DNA of 64,000 nt from Flavobacterium flavigenum (GTDB lineage: Bacteria; Bacteroidota; Bacteroidia; Flavobacteriales; Flavobacteriaceae). Location of the stretch: NCBI RefSeq assembly GCF_027111255.2, contig NZ_CP114285.2:2418001-2482000 (forward strand). The letters are read 5' to 3'. Both the position numbers and the translations under genes were made by a program. The notes under the pieces were generated by a model. That model was not told where the DNA came from and did not search any database. It was given only the letters and a program-made list of their open reading frames with translations. Below are positions 39,089-48,048 of this stretch, piece by piece (within the stretch, counting starts at the first letter, position 1; every line of letters starts with the position of its first letter).

Positions 39089-39195
39089 TTTGTGTTGGTG
39101 TATTTTGCATACAGAATTTTCCTTTGTTTTTTGGAGCAGAACATTTGTTTTACTTTCAAAATCCCTCCCGCTTTCCGTTGCAATCTTTTTATTTT

Positions 39196-39260
39196 TAAAG
39201 AAAAAATAAAAAGGATTTCCACTTCAATCGGGGCTAAGGAGAAAAATTGTGCTTTTTTAG
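39196..39260. repeat. TTAGCCCCGAT-type repeat, inverted copy
   Basis: AAAAGGATTTCCACTTCAAT followed by CGGGGCTAAGGAG is the reverse complement of the 4207 element apart from a few bases. No gene is seen between 39089 and 39336. Confidence 0.65.
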
Positions 39261-39336
39261 AAATCAAAAAGTAAAAAAAATCAATAATCGAATTCAGGTT
39301 TCTCTACTCTTTTCTCTATGTTCTTTTTCTATATTC

Positions 39337-41019
39337 TTAATTCAATTCTTTTAAACGTGATTCCATTACTTCTTTATTCAGTTTCACTTTTACCATTCCG
39401 GTTGGGTGAAATCTTTTTTTCAAATCAATAGTGTTATAGATAATTGTGTAAACATCATTGTCCTCGGGAATTAAACATAATGGTGTTCTCATAATGTCCC
39501 AAGTTTTATCTACTTTAGTTTCTATTGGCAGATAACGCGCTTCGCCCCAATTGATTCCGTCTTTTGAAAGCGTGTAGCCTATCATATTTGGTAAATGATG
39601 TCCCCAGCCTTCTGGTCCTCCGTCAAAAACGGCAATATATAAACCGTTTGGCAATTGACTTACGATTGGGTTTTCAACAAATTGAGGATGGATGGTTTTT
39701 ATCGGTTCCAAACCTTTATTTAATCTTGTCCACGGGCCTTCCAGACTATTCGATTCCGCTAAAGCGACGAACCAGCCTTTTCCGGATTTCTTTGGATAAT
39801 CTGTCCAGGATTCGAATGGGTAAGCTCCGCTGTAAAATCCAAAATATTTATCCCCGACTTTATACGGAAAAAAAGAAGCGACTCCCTGACGACCTTCCCA
39901 AGGCTGAGAATCCAGACCCGGTTCCATGATGATTCCCATATCTTTATAAGGCCCTCCAATTCCATTGATACCTTCTACTGTCGATTCGCATCTCCAGATT
40001 CTTCCAAAAGAATGGTTGGGCTGAATTTCTTTATGAACGGTATACGCCAAATAATAGCCGTACCATTTGTTTGCTTTTTCACTAAAAACAGGCATATACG
40101 ACCAAATTGCCCCACGACGATCATTCATTGGATTATCGTCTTCGGTAATCGCATACGTTCCGCTTGCCTTATAAATAGTAGATTCTCTTTTCCAGTGAAT
40201 CGCATCTTTACTGGTCCAGTGCCCAATTCTGGTTTTTACACGATCGTAATAATATTCAACACCAATTTCTCCCGCTCTTTCAGTTGGAAACATATGATAC
40301 ATATCACCAACTTTTACCACACGTCCGCCCTCAAAGCCTCCCTGAATTCCTTCAGTTCCCGGCATTCCTTCGTCGATAACGGGTTTGTTTTCTCCTCCGA
40401 TAATTTCGAAAAGCGGTTTTTCGTCTGAGAATCCTTCGATGATGTAGGTTGGATTCCACAATTTTCCATCTAATAATCCGGCGTTTCTTGTTGCCAATTG
40501 CTGACTACTTTTCAGAACTCCTAAAATCGCAAATAATCCTTTTGCGTTTGGGAGAATGGTGTGCGTTCCTTTAGCGTAAGCAATTGCATAAATATTTACA
40601 GGAGCCAGACCTGTAATGGTAGCTCCATTTTCGAGGATTAATTTGCCGTTTTCTATTGCGTTCGGCTGAAGATATGCTACGTTACTCGCTTCCTGAAAAA
40701 CACCAACCAAAAGCTGAACTGGTTCTTTGAATTTTAGTTGTAACGGAAAATTTGTTCCTTTTTTATACGATTCTAAAGGCAATTTAACTCCTGTTAAGCC
40801 TTGCAACTCGGGAGCCAGACCTACAATGTTGTGTTTGCTTCCTGAAAAAACGTGAGCATATTGCGTTGTTTTGAAGGTTTTGTAATTGGATTTTACGATT
40901 TCAAAAGTTGCTGACTTCCAGACTCTGTTTTGTGCTTCTGCAAATTGAACGCAGATTGAAAACAGTACCAAAAAGGTGGTTTTTAAATTGAAATTGTATT
41001 TTGTGTTTTTTGAAGACAT
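39337..41019 (-). CDS. Secreted beta-propeller protein with novel-looking N-terminal domain
   Basis: 560 residues, unknown function. Signal peptide ends about residue 29 (FSICVQFAEAQ). Residues about 30-205 form a beta-rich domain (ATFEIVKSNYKTFKTTQY, GLTGVKLPLESYKKG, ENGKLILENGATITGLAPVN) that I do not recognise. From about 215 a five-bladed propeller resembles GH43/GH32-type hydrolases: GFEGGRVVKVGDMYHMFPTE, GHWTSKDAIHWKRES, RRGAIWSYMPVF, WYGYYLAYTVHKE, FYSGAYPFESWTDYP and TLSKDGINWGEARYL. It is the second gene of the unit, after GH78, separated by the TTGTCATTT palindrome. A glycosidase removing a pectin side-chain sugar is likely by context, but no catalytic triad can be assigned. Start ATG at 41019. 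Confidence 0.74.
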   Translation of the reverse strand: MSSKNTKYNFNLKTTFLVLFSICVQFAEAQNRVWKSATFEIVKSNYKTFKTTQYAHVFSGSKHNIVGLAPELQGLTGVKLPLESYKKGTNFPLQLKFKEPVQLLVGVFQEASNVAYLQPNAIENGKLILENGATITGLAPVNIYAIAYAKGTHTILPNAKGLFAILGVLKSSQQLATRNAGLLDGKLWNPTYIIEGFSDEKPLFEIIGGENKPVIDEGMPGTEGIQGGFEGGRVVKVGDMYHMFPTERAGEIGVEYYYDRVKTRIGHWTSKDAIHWKRESTIYKASGTYAITEDDNPMNDRRGAIWSYMPVFSEKANKWYGYYLAYTVHKEIQPNHSFGRIWRCESTVEGINGIGGPYKDMGIIMEPGLDSQPWEGRQGVASFFPYKVGDKYFGFYSGAYPFESWTDYPKKSGKGWFVALAESNSLEGPWTRLNKGLEPIKTIHPQFVENPIVSQLPNGLYIAVFDGGPEGWGHHLPNMIGYTLSKDGINWGEARYLPIETKVDKTWDIMRTPLCLIPEDNDVYTIIYNTIDLKKRFHPTGMVKVKLNKEVMESRLKELN

Positions 41020-41062
41020 TTTGTTTTTTATTTTTTCATTGATTCCAGAATCAGCACAATCT

Positions 41063-41190
41063 TGTCATTTCGACTGAGGAGAAATCACACTAGAAATTCC
41101 TCAACAATAATCGACAATCTTTGTGGTTACGAGTGTGATTTGCTTCGCCAGTTCACTATCGCTCGGGTCTCCATTCGGTCGAAATGACAA
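41063..41190. repeat. MITE-like palindrome with TTGTCATTT ends
   Basis: 128 bases bounded by TTGTCATTTCGACTGAGGAG and, on the right, CGGTCGAAATGACAA, with an inner AATCACACT / GAGTGTGATT pair. Length, TTGTCAT ends and position resemble the element at 6053. No coding capacity. Confidence 0.7.
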
Positions 41191-41214
41191 ACTTAACGTT
41201 TGATAAACTAATCA

Positions 41215-43404
41215 CTAAGTCCTAAAAGCTTTGTAACTCACTTTATACTCTACATTAGGCTTAACAATTAACTGATATTTATTTTTCGCTAATTGCGTAA
41301 TTGTTCCTGAACTTGCTTTCGGTTTAGTTGCACTTTCAATAATCAATTTCCCTTCACCTTCTGATGCTTTTACTTTGATTTCTTTGGTACTGCAATACAC
41401 GGACACTTCTCCTTTTGGCGTAGGCACTTTTCCCTCCATCCATTGCAATCCGCCAAGATTCGGTTTAATTTCATATTCTGAATATCCGGGAGCGGTTGGT
41501 TTTACACCCAAATAATATTTTCCTAACAAATAAATGGGACTCGAACCCCAAGCGTGACAAAGACTTTTACCGTAAGGACGACCATACATTTCTAAATGCT
41601 CCTTTCCTTTTTTGTTTGGGTTGTATTCTTCCCAGAAAGAGGTAGCGCCTTCATTTAACATTCCGCCCCAATACTCTTTCATTTCTTTCAGCACATAATC
41701 CTGCTCGCCCATAGCACACAATGCTTCCAGCTCGTAAAAACGCATATATGGTGTCGTAATTTTAAGAATATTATCATTTAGCAACACCTTCTTTTTTATA
41801 CTTTCTTTTTGTTCTTCAGTAAAATAATTAAAGAATATACCGAACATATTAGCATATCTGGTCACAATATCCTGCATTTTACCATCGATGCGCTGGTGCT
41901 TCATGACGTTTTCTTTTTTATCCCAAAACACATCAAATAATTTGGTTTTTAAATCATCTGATAATTTTTGATACTCTTTCTGGTCTTCGTTTTTACCTGC
42001 AATTTCAGCACTGACTGCCATGGCTTCTAAACTTCTTGCTAACAGCATCTGCTCAAAACTAACTTCGCCTGTTTTTGGTAATCCGTTTGCCCAGTCAATA
42101 AAAACCCAATCGCCTTCTAAAGGTTCAAGGAATCCGTTTTTGTTTCTTCTTTCTAAACAGAAATCCATCAATGATTTCATTCGTGGATAAAAAGTCTTGA
42201 TGAATTTCGTATCACCCGTATGCAGATAGTAATCGTAAACACCTACAAACCAATACAGCGAATAATCCATGATGATATTTACGTGAGCTGTTACAGGATC
42301 TTTTCCGCGAAGTGCCAACAGCGTTCGTTCTACGGAAGCCGAATCAAAGAATAAATAATAATTCATTAAATAACTTTGATAAGCGTCGCCGGACCAAACC
42401 CAGCGGTCGCGTTTGATTCCGTCTATAAAAAACTCGCGGGACGTCAAATGCATCGTGTAAGCCGACACATCCCAAATTTTATTCAATTGCTGATCTGAAG
42501 ATTTGAATGCACCACGATACTCTAATGGCAGATATTCATAAAGCATTGAAATGGAATCGTATTTCACTCCCGCATCTACCTGTACCTGAACATAGCGAAA
42601 TGCTTTTGATCCGTCATGTGTGTAGGTTTCAGGCTGGTTTCCATCAAAAGATAAATGGTCTAAGGTTTCGCATTTTGCAGAATCTAAAGCTTCCTCGCGG
42701 GATTCACCATAATAAAGTGCTACTTTTCCTTTACCTTTTAAACCGTGAATTTTAATATAACCAAAAGTTTCTTTACCAAAATCTACCAACTGTCCTGCTC
42801 CAAATTTTTCAGTTTTCTTTGCACTCAAAGGTTTGGTTGTCAGCTTAAATTCGGAAGGCTTATTTTCTGGCGAGTCAAAATTCCAGGAACCAACAGGAAC
42901 CCAAGGTGTACCGGATTGTTGTGCTTTTCCGTTTTCATCAATCCAAAGCTTATCTTCATTGGTTACCTGCCAGGAGGCATTAGACTTAACATATTTACCA
43001 TTTATGTAAATAGCCGGCAAGACTTCCTGATTATACACTTTAAAGGAAATTTTATGCTTTCCGGCAGGAACTGTTATTGATTTTGGCTGTCCGTAAACCT
43101 GAACACCGTCTAAAAGCAACTGAAAAGGTCCTTCTGAGTAAATTTTCACCTCATCCGGATTTGGAATATCGACTTCTGTCTGAAAAGTTACCAGAGCATA
43201 CGGACTGTAATATTGCCAAAGCGGAGGAAAAACGGCTTCGCGTTCAGTACGCCTAACCTGCATTTTATTGCTTAACCAAATTTCAAAATCCCCTGGATAC
43301 CAAATCCATGTGGCAGGTTTATTTTCCTGGGCAAATATAAGAGCTGAAGAAAATAAAACTGTAAAAACAAATAATTTTTTAAAATTTAGAAATCGATTTC
43401 GCAT
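41215..43404 (-). CDS. Alpha-L-rhamnosidase, GH78 family
   Basis: Secreted enzyme, 729 residues; shorter than the large GH78 type at base 1 and with a different N-terminus. Signal peptide ends about residue 26 (SALIFAQ). A beta-sandwich (ATWIWYPGDFEIWLSNKMQV, WQYYSPYALVTFQTE) and a second beta domain (AGQLVDFGKETFGYIKIHG) precede the alpha/alpha barrel. The GH78 hallmark reads DGIKRDRWVWSGD (328-340), holding the catalytic acid region, and GATSFWEEYNP and SLCHAWGSSPIYLL later supply the base region and His. A C-terminal beta domain closes it. First gene of the upstream unit, with the CAGGA triple repeat starting about 50 bases before its ATG at 43404. Rhamnose release from rhamnogalacturonan is the likely role. 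Confidence 0.9.
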   Translation of the reverse strand: MRNRFLNFKKLFVFTVLFSSALIFAQENKPATWIWYPGDFEIWLSNKMQVRRTEREAVFPPLWQYYSPYALVTFQTEVDIPNPDEVKIYSEGPFQLLLDGVQVYGQPKSITVPAGKHKISFKVYNQEVLPAIYINGKYVKSNASWQVTNEDKLWIDENGKAQQSGTPWVPVGSWNFDSPENKPSEFKLTTKPLSAKKTEKFGAGQLVDFGKETFGYIKIHGLKGKGKVALYYGESREEALDSAKCETLDHLSFDGNQPETYTHDGSKAFRYVQVQVDAGVKYDSISMLYEYLPLEYRGAFKSSDQQLNKIWDVSAYTMHLTSREFFIDGIKRDRWVWSGDAYQSYLMNYYLFFDSASVERTLLALRGKDPVTAHVNIIMDYSLYWFVGVYDYYLHTGDTKFIKTFYPRMKSLMDFCLERRNKNGFLEPLEGDWVFIDWANGLPKTGEVSFEQMLLARSLEAMAVSAEIAGKNEDQKEYQKLSDDLKTKLFDVFWDKKENVMKHQRIDGKMQDIVTRYANMFGIFFNYFTEEQKESIKKKVLLNDNILKITTPYMRFYELEALCAMGEQDYVLKEMKEYWGGMLNEGATSFWEEYNPNKKGKEHLEMYGRPYGKSLCHAWGSSPIYLLGKYYLGVKPTAPGYSEYEIKPNLGGLQWMEGKVPTPKGEVSVYCSTKEIKVKASEGEGKLIIESATKPKASSGTITQLAKNKYQLIVKPNVEYKVSYKAFRT
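43389..43400. promoter_or_regulatory. GAAATCGATTTC palindrome at the GH78 start
   Basis: Identical to the palindrome at 21190. It begins just inside the coding region (codons 2-6 of the GH78 gene), a position where a repressor could block elongation. May be chance within coding sequence. Confidence 0.3.
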
Positions 43405-43422
43405 AAAAAGATATTTTGGGTT

Positions 43423-43430
43423 TAAAGATA
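43423..43430 (-). promoter_or_regulatory. Candidate GH78 promoter -7 element
   Basis: Minus-strand TATCTTTA, one mismatch from TAnnTTTG. It implies a leader of only about 10-15 bases. The first CCTG copy of the CAGGA array is 23 bases away, the same distance as at susC. Confidence 0.45.
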
Positions 43431-43452
43431 AGTGTTCCTTTTACATTTCATA

Positions 43453-43477
43453 ACCTGTACTGTCCTGTACCATCCTG
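43453..43477 (-). promoter_or_regulatory. CAGGA direct-repeat site, triple copy, upstream of GH78
   Basis: Minus strand: CAGGATGGTACAGGACA, plus a further CAGGT ten bases on. Three half-sites therefore repeat with an exact 10-base period (ends at 43477, 43467 and 43457). Probable activator site for the unit running from 43404 to 21563. Confidence 0.7.
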
Positions 43478-43661
43478 AAATTAACAAAATATTACTGTTT
43501 TGAAAGAATTTTAAAACACTAATTAGAAAGATGTTTTTTGTAACTGTAAATACTCCAAGAATTTCTATCATCACTAAACCAAAAGTTAATTATCTTAGAC
43601 TGATTTAAATTTACAATTAAACTGAATATCGGGCTAACAATTCGGACAATCAATTACAACA

Positions 43662-44693
43662 ATGAGAAAATTTATCGTATTTTTTATATTAGCTTTTCAG
43701 GTCGTTTTTTCTCAAAAAGTACTGATAAAAGGACGTGCACAAAATACCGGAACTTATCCAGACCGCAGTGTTTCTGTAATTGTAAATGACACCCTCAATA
43801 AATTCAGAAAATATAATGATACGCTTTATAAAACTGCAAAAGCTAATGCCTTAAAAAATAACATACCTTTTAAATTTAATTATGATGAAAGATCTGCCAA
43901 CCTAAATCAACTTTGGAGCAATAGAAACTACAAAACACAAACAGACAGTTTAGGCAACTTTGAGATCAGAGCCAATCTTATCGATAGTTTATTTTTCGAA
44001 TCGTATGCTCACATTACACAGAAATATGCAGTTTCGGATTTAGCAAAAAAGAAAAAACTAAATATAAAACTAAAATTAGAACCTTGTGAAGTCTGGCCGG
44101 AACATCCTGAAAAGCCTGCAAAACTATATGTATTTATCGGTAAAAAAATAAAAGCATGGAACTCTCCATCCGGTCATTGCAATCTGTCATTCGATTCTAG
44201 AACATTGTCAAAATATGAAGTAGTCAAAAATATTTATGGCGATTATCCAAAAGATACGATTCAGTTTACTTCATATGTGCATTCAGCCCCATTACCACAA
44301 AATTATTCTCCTTTTAAAATTAGTTTTCTGGAATATGATTACAGCTTGCTTTATGTTTTGCAATATAAAGGTGAATTGATTCAGATTAAGTATTTGTTTG
44401 ACGATGTTTATTTAACGAAAGAAGGAAGATGGGCATCGCCTTTAAAACCTAAAAATCTTTTTCACACTATTCTTCCGGATTCTATTAACCAACCTCAACT
44501 TATCAATTTTATCACTCCGATTGAATTTACCTATGACGAAAGATTTGAAAAACAAATCATAGAAAATTTTCCAGAAGCGTACTTTAAAATAGGAGACGGA
44601 AAAATTTCAACGACGTATGGTTTTTATGTTGAAGATTTATTCAGAATTAGAAAAACCGACAGACTAAAAAGTTTTGCTTATTTGATTAAGTAA
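43662..44693 (+). CDS. Hypothetical secreted protein
   Basis: 343 residues with no family I recognise. A signal peptide is clear (FIVFFILAFQVVFSQ, residues 4-18). The mature start KVLIKGRAQNTGTYPDRSVSV looks like the opening strand of a carboxypeptidase-regulatory/TonB-receptor-like beta-sandwich, as does SLGNFEIRANLIDSLFFES. A long middle segment follows, ending FYVEDLFRIRKTDR. It is transcribed away from the GH78 gene and convergent with the AraC gene, only 16 bases from the latter's stop. No link to pectin use is visible; its promoter region is the same intergenic space that holds the CAGGA site, but that motif faces the other way. Start ATG at 43662. Confidence 0.7.
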   Translation: MRKFIVFFILAFQVVFSQKVLIKGRAQNTGTYPDRSVSVIVNDTLNKFRKYNDTLYKTAKANALKNNIPFKFNYDERSANLNQLWSNRNYKTQTDSLGNFEIRANLIDSLFFESYAHITQKYAVSDLAKKKKLNIKLKLEPCEVWPEHPEKPAKLYVFIGKKIKAWNSPSGHCNLSFDSRTLSKYEVVKNIYGDYPKDTIQFTSYVHSAPLPQNYSPFKISFLEYDYSLLYVLQYKGELIQIKYLFDDVYLTKEGRWASPLKPKNLFHTILPDSINQPQLINFITPIEFTYDERFEKQIIENFPEAYFKIGDGKISTTYGFYVEDLFRIRKTDRLKSFAYLIK

Positions 44694-44709
44694 GTTTACT
44701 GACTACCAT

Positions 44710-45507
44710 TTATTTTTCCAAATTAGTATAAATATAATTTGCAGGTGTCGTTCCCAAATGTTTTTTAAACATAAAAATAAAAGCACTCGCAGTTTCATAA
44801 CCCAAATCGAGCGCTATCTCTTTGATAGATTGCTTTTCACCTAATCGTTTTATGGCTTCCAGTAATTTCAATCGGGTGCGCCAGTCACTGAAATTCATTC
44901 CGAGTTCTTTGATGAATAATCGGGACAATGTTCTGCTGCTCATAAAAGCTATTTCTGCATAATAGTCTATCGAATGTTTACTTGCCACGTCTTCCAATAA
45001 AAGTTCTACCACTTTTTGCAGTCTTTCATGATTAGTTGTTGGCAAAAAAGTGGCACTTGGTTCGATTAAGGCCAGTTCATCCAAAAACACATCGATGATT
45101 CTTCTTTTGGACGGCGAAATATCTCCATCAGTACCAAAAGAGATGATTTTGAAAACCAATTGTTTTAGAAATACCGAAATATCAAAAGAAAAACTTACTT
45201 TCGGCAATCCGTCAGTAAATGAAGGATCAATAAAGGCACTATATAAATTAACATCTTTCTGAAACGTTACCTGATGCTCGGTATGACCCGGAATCCAGAG
45301 TCCCTGCAACGGATTTACAACCCAAATCTGATTATTGACCACAACATGCATAACGCCACTTGTAGCATAAATAAGCTGTGCCCGCGGATGGGAATGTGAT
45401 ATACAAACTGCATCGGTTACCATTTCGGTATAACCTATGACTGGTAAGCCAGGATTTATCTGAAATCCAAAATCAACTACTTTATATGTCTGATAATCGT
45501 TATTCAT
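44710..45507 (-). CDS. AraC-family transcriptional regulator
   Basis: 265 residues: an N-terminal cupin-like sensor domain (VCISHSHPRAQLIYATSGV, GLWIPGHTEHQVTF) and a C-terminal AraC DNA-binding domain. The latter has two helix-turn-helix motifs (AEIAFMSSRTLSRLFIKELG and IKEIALDLGYETASAFIFMF, ending KKHLGTTPANYI). The HSHPRAQL motif is typical of regulators linked to efflux genes. It is divergent from the MFS gene at 45607, with 99 bases between, which suggests local regulation of that pump. I do not think it controls the pectin units: there is no matching CAGGA site in the shared intergenic region and the domain type is not the hybrid-sensor kind common for SusCD loci. Start ATG at 45507. 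Confidence 0.9.
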   Translation of the reverse strand: MNNDYQTYKVVDFGFQINPGLPVIGYTEMVTDAVCISHSHPRAQLIYATSGVMHVVVNNQIWVVNPLQGLWIPGHTEHQVTFQKDVNLYSAFIDPSFTDGLPKVSFSFDISVFLKQLVFKIISFGTDGDISPSKRRIIDVFLDELALIEPSATFLPTTNHERLQKVVELLLEDVASKHSIDYYAEIAFMSSRTLSRLFIKELGMNFSDWRTRLKLLEAIKRLGEKQSIKEIALDLGYETASAFIFMFKKHLGTTPANYIYTNLEK

Positions 45508-45606
45508 TGTCCAAATATAGTAATTAAGACACCGTTATTTCTTTTCACCTTTGTAAAAAATTAATTGTAGATATCATTTTAATCTGTCATACTCTAAAAA
45601 TAACTA

Positions 45607-46815
45607 ATGGAGACCATCAAAACCAATTCGGAAATAGTCAAAAAAACTACCTATTCTATTCTTTTCATCATCAGTTTTTCGCATTTGATCAATGATCTTT
45701 TGCAGGCGGTGGTTCCTTCTATTTATCCGTTACTGAAGGAAAACTTTAATCTGAGTTTTTCTCAAATCGGGATTATCACTTTTACGTATCAGATTGTCGC
45801 TTCTATCCTTCAACCATTTGTAGGAATGTATACCGATAAAAAATCGAAACCTTATTCGTTGATTATTGGAATGTTATTCACCATGACCGGATTATTCCTA
45901 GTTTCGATTGCTTCCAATTTTACGTATCTTTTATTATCTGTGAGTTTGATCGGAATTGGATCTTCAATCTTTCATCCGGAATCTTCAAGAGTGGCGCATC
46001 TGGCTTCGGGTGGTAAAAAAGGACTGGCGCAGTCAATCTTTCAGTTAGGCGGAAATGCCGGAAGTGCCATCGGACCTTTATTAGCGGCTTTTATTGTGAT
46101 TCCTCACGGTCAAAATTATATTGCATGGTTTTGCCTTATCGCCCTGATCGGAATTTTTGCTTTATATAAAATTGCGCTTTGGTACACAGCACATTTATCT
46201 GAAAGAATGGCTAATAAATCGGCTCTTAAAATCGAAACACATCATTTGTCTAAAAACAGGGTAATTGCTTCGTTGGCTATTTTGTTGGTTTTGATTTTCT
46301 CTAAATATTTTTACATGGCGAGTATTACGAGTTATTATACGTTCTTTTTGATTGATAAATTTCATATTTCGATTCAGCAGTCTCAGGTTTATTTATTTTT
46401 ATTTTCGGGAGCAGTTGCTGCGGGAACTTTGATTGGCGGACCAATTGGCGATCGATTTGGAAGAAAATATGTCATCTGGGTTTCGATTCTGGGTGTTGCT
46501 CCTTTTACTTTGATGCTGCCTTATGTTTCTCTTTTTTGGGTTGGAACTTTATCTGTAATTATCGGTTTGATTCTTTCATCTGCTTTCTCTGCGATTTTGG
46601 TTTATGCTACCGAATTACTGCCTGGAAAAGTGGGTCTGGTAGCCGGTCTTTTCTTTGGATTTGCATTTGGAATGGGCGGTTTGGGTTCTGCTGTTTTAGG
46701 AAAAATTGCAGATGCCACCAGTATCGAATATGTTTTTAAAATTTGTGCGTTTCTGCCTCTGATTGGAGTTATTACTGGATTTTTGCCGAATATTGAAGGT
46801 AGAAAAAAGGCTTAA
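45607..46815 (+). CDS. MFS transporter, fosmidomycin-resistance (Fsr)-like
   Basis: Inner-membrane efflux pump of the major facilitator superfamily, 402 residues with 12 predicted membrane helices. The N-terminal HLINDLLQAVVPSIYPLL, then FVGMYTDKKSKPYSLIIG (loop 2-3 motif) and GIGSSIFHPESSRVAHLASGG closely follow the Fsr family pattern. GPIGDRFGRKYVIWVS is the repeated motif of the second half. Family members export fosmidomycin or related small molecules; the natural substrate is unknown here. It is divergent from an AraC regulator, a common pairing for inducible efflux. No link to pectin. Start ATG at 45607. Confidence 0.9.
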   Translation: METIKTNSEIVKKTTYSILFIISFSHLINDLLQAVVPSIYPLLKENFNLSFSQIGIITFTYQIVASILQPFVGMYTDKKSKPYSLIIGMLFTMTGLFLVSIASNFTYLLLSVSLIGIGSSIFHPESSRVAHLASGGKKGLAQSIFQLGGNAGSAIGPLLAAFIVIPHGQNYIAWFCLIALIGIFALYKIALWYTAHLSERMANKSALKIETHHLSKNRVIASLAILLVLIFSKYFYMASITSYYTFFLIDKFHISIQQSQVYLFLFSGAVAAGTLIGGPIGDRFGRKYVIWVSILGVAPFTLMLPYVSLFWVGTLSVIIGLILSSAFSAILVYATELLPGKVGLVAGLFFGFAFGMGGLGSAVLGKIADATSIEYVFKICAFLPLIGVITGFLPNIEGRKKA

Positions 46816-47139
46816 TTTTTTAATCTCGCAAAGTCGTGAAGTCGCAAAGGTTTTCTTTTTTAAGCTAAATTGCATCCGGCTTTAGCTGGATGATAAAATA
46901 ATAACAAAGCTAAAGGCTTCAGCCGAATTGTAACTAATTTGGCTAAAGCCTTTTTCTATTCTTGCTGAATTCCTCCAGTTAAAACTGGAGGCAACTTATA
47001 AAAAACTTTACCTCTAAAAAAGCTTAATTTTTAATATTACAAAGTCACAAAGTCACAAGGTTTTCTTTTTTAAGCTTTTTAAAATGAACTTTGCGCTTTT
47101 GCGACTTTGCGAGCAAACTACAGCATTTCATATAAACTA
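46816..47139. repeat. Nested intergenic repeats of the CGCAAAGTC type
   Basis: Gene-free. A block GCTTAATTTTTTAATCTCGC... at 46810-46866 is directly repeated, with changes, at 47021-47077. Outer inverted ends CTCGCAAAGTCG (46825) and CGACTTTGCGAG (47102-47113) are perfect. Inside is a palindrome around CCGGCTTTAGCTGG and CTAAAGGCTTCAGCC / GGCTAAAGCCTTT. No coding sequence seen. Fits a repeat-rich spacer between two convergent genes. Confidence 0.65.
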
Positions 47140-47180
47140 AAAACACATAACATTCGTTTTGGAGCACTATGTGTTTTTTT
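47140..47180 (+). terminator. Terminator hairpin downstream of the MFS gene
   Basis: AACACATA (47142-47149) pairs with TATGTGTT (47168-47175), followed by a T-run on the plus strand. It ends just before the stop of the convergent minus-strand gene at 47179. Confidence 0.6.
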
Positions 47181-48048
47181 ACTCCTGAAGCCTGATACTG
47201 TCATTATAAGTTACGACATATTCCCTTTTGTCTAATAATTTTCCGATTCCTTTTTGAGTTAGAAAATTAGGACTAAAAGCAACTTCAGTTCCTCTGAAAT
47301 TATTTTTGCTTTTTTCGTCCTGTTCATGATAATAAACGTTGAAAACAAATTTAAACCAGTCATTATCGCCTGTGTCCATCAAACCCAGTTCTGTTTGCGA
47401 ATCAACTTTTTGACCTGGAGTCACCCAAATTGCTTTTTCATTAAGTCCCGAATAATTAGCAAAAGTTCCATCGGCATGTTCTACAACAACTCGCTTCCTT
47501 TGTATAGTCGTCACCTTTTTAGTTATTTCGTCGTAATTAGATTCCGAAAAATCTCCAATAAAAACAACAGTCCCTTTTCTCATGCTGTAAATAGTGTCCT
47601 GATTTTTTGAATACACAAGATAACTTTTCCATCTTTCAGGGCTTATGTCTTTTCGGGTAATGGCATAAATTTTCACAACTTTGCCCTTGTGAAAAGGAAG
47701 TGTGTAGGTAATATTCGGATTTACAGTCGGATTTAAATATCCTTGTGTTGTAGAATAACTGTATGAAAAATCAATTTTTTTATTTTTATCGATCGGTTCT
47801 AATTTAAAAAGCAAACCTGAATCGGCTGTAGCGTTTAATTTTGTAGCTTTTAGTTCTGAATTCACCAGTTTGTCAAAATTAATATTGACAATATAACTGC
47901 CTGCCGCTTCTTTAGTATACTTAAAATCCACACTGTTATCTGCATTTTTAATTGGAATAAGAATAACTTTCCCCGATTGTGACTGCATAATATTGTGAGC
48001 CATCAAAGAAAAAAAGAGAACAACTATTAAAAATTTATTTTTTGACAT
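47179..48048 (-). CDS. Secreted M23 peptidase-like protein, apparently degenerate
   Basis: 289 residues with a signal peptide ending about residue 23 (MAHNIMQSQS). The N-terminal half is a beta domain (GKVILIPIKNADNSVDFKYT). Residues about 160-235 follow the M23/LytM beta-barrel plan: MRKGTVVFIGDFSES, RVVVEHADGTFANYSGL, AIWVTPGQKVDSQTELGLM. However, the metal ligands expected in HxxxD and HxH are not all present: the first His is missing, YSHL reads YSGL, and the HxH strand is FKFVFNVYY. It probably is a non-catalytic structural or regulatory protein. Convergent with the MFS gene; divergent from the decarboxylase-like gene. Start ATG at 48048. Confidence 0.72.
   Translation of the reverse strand: MSKNKFLIVVLFFSLMAHNIMQSQSGKVILIPIKNADNSVDFKYTKEAAGSYIVNINFDKLVNSELKATKLNATADSGLLFKLEPIDKNKKIDFSYSYSTTQGYLNPTVNPNITYTLPFHKGKVVKIYAITRKDISPERWKSYLVYSKNQDTIYSMRKGTVVFIGDFSESNYDEITKKVTTIQRKRVVVEHADGTFANYSGLNEKAIWVTPGQKVDSQTELGLMDTGDNDWFKFVFNVYYHEQDEKSKNNFRGTEVAFSPNFLTQKGIGKLLDKREYVVTYNDSIRLQE

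Noticed and set aside
44710..45507. AraC regulator as the activator of the pectin units
   Set aside because: It is paired with a divergent efflux gene and no CAGGA site lies in that intergenic region.
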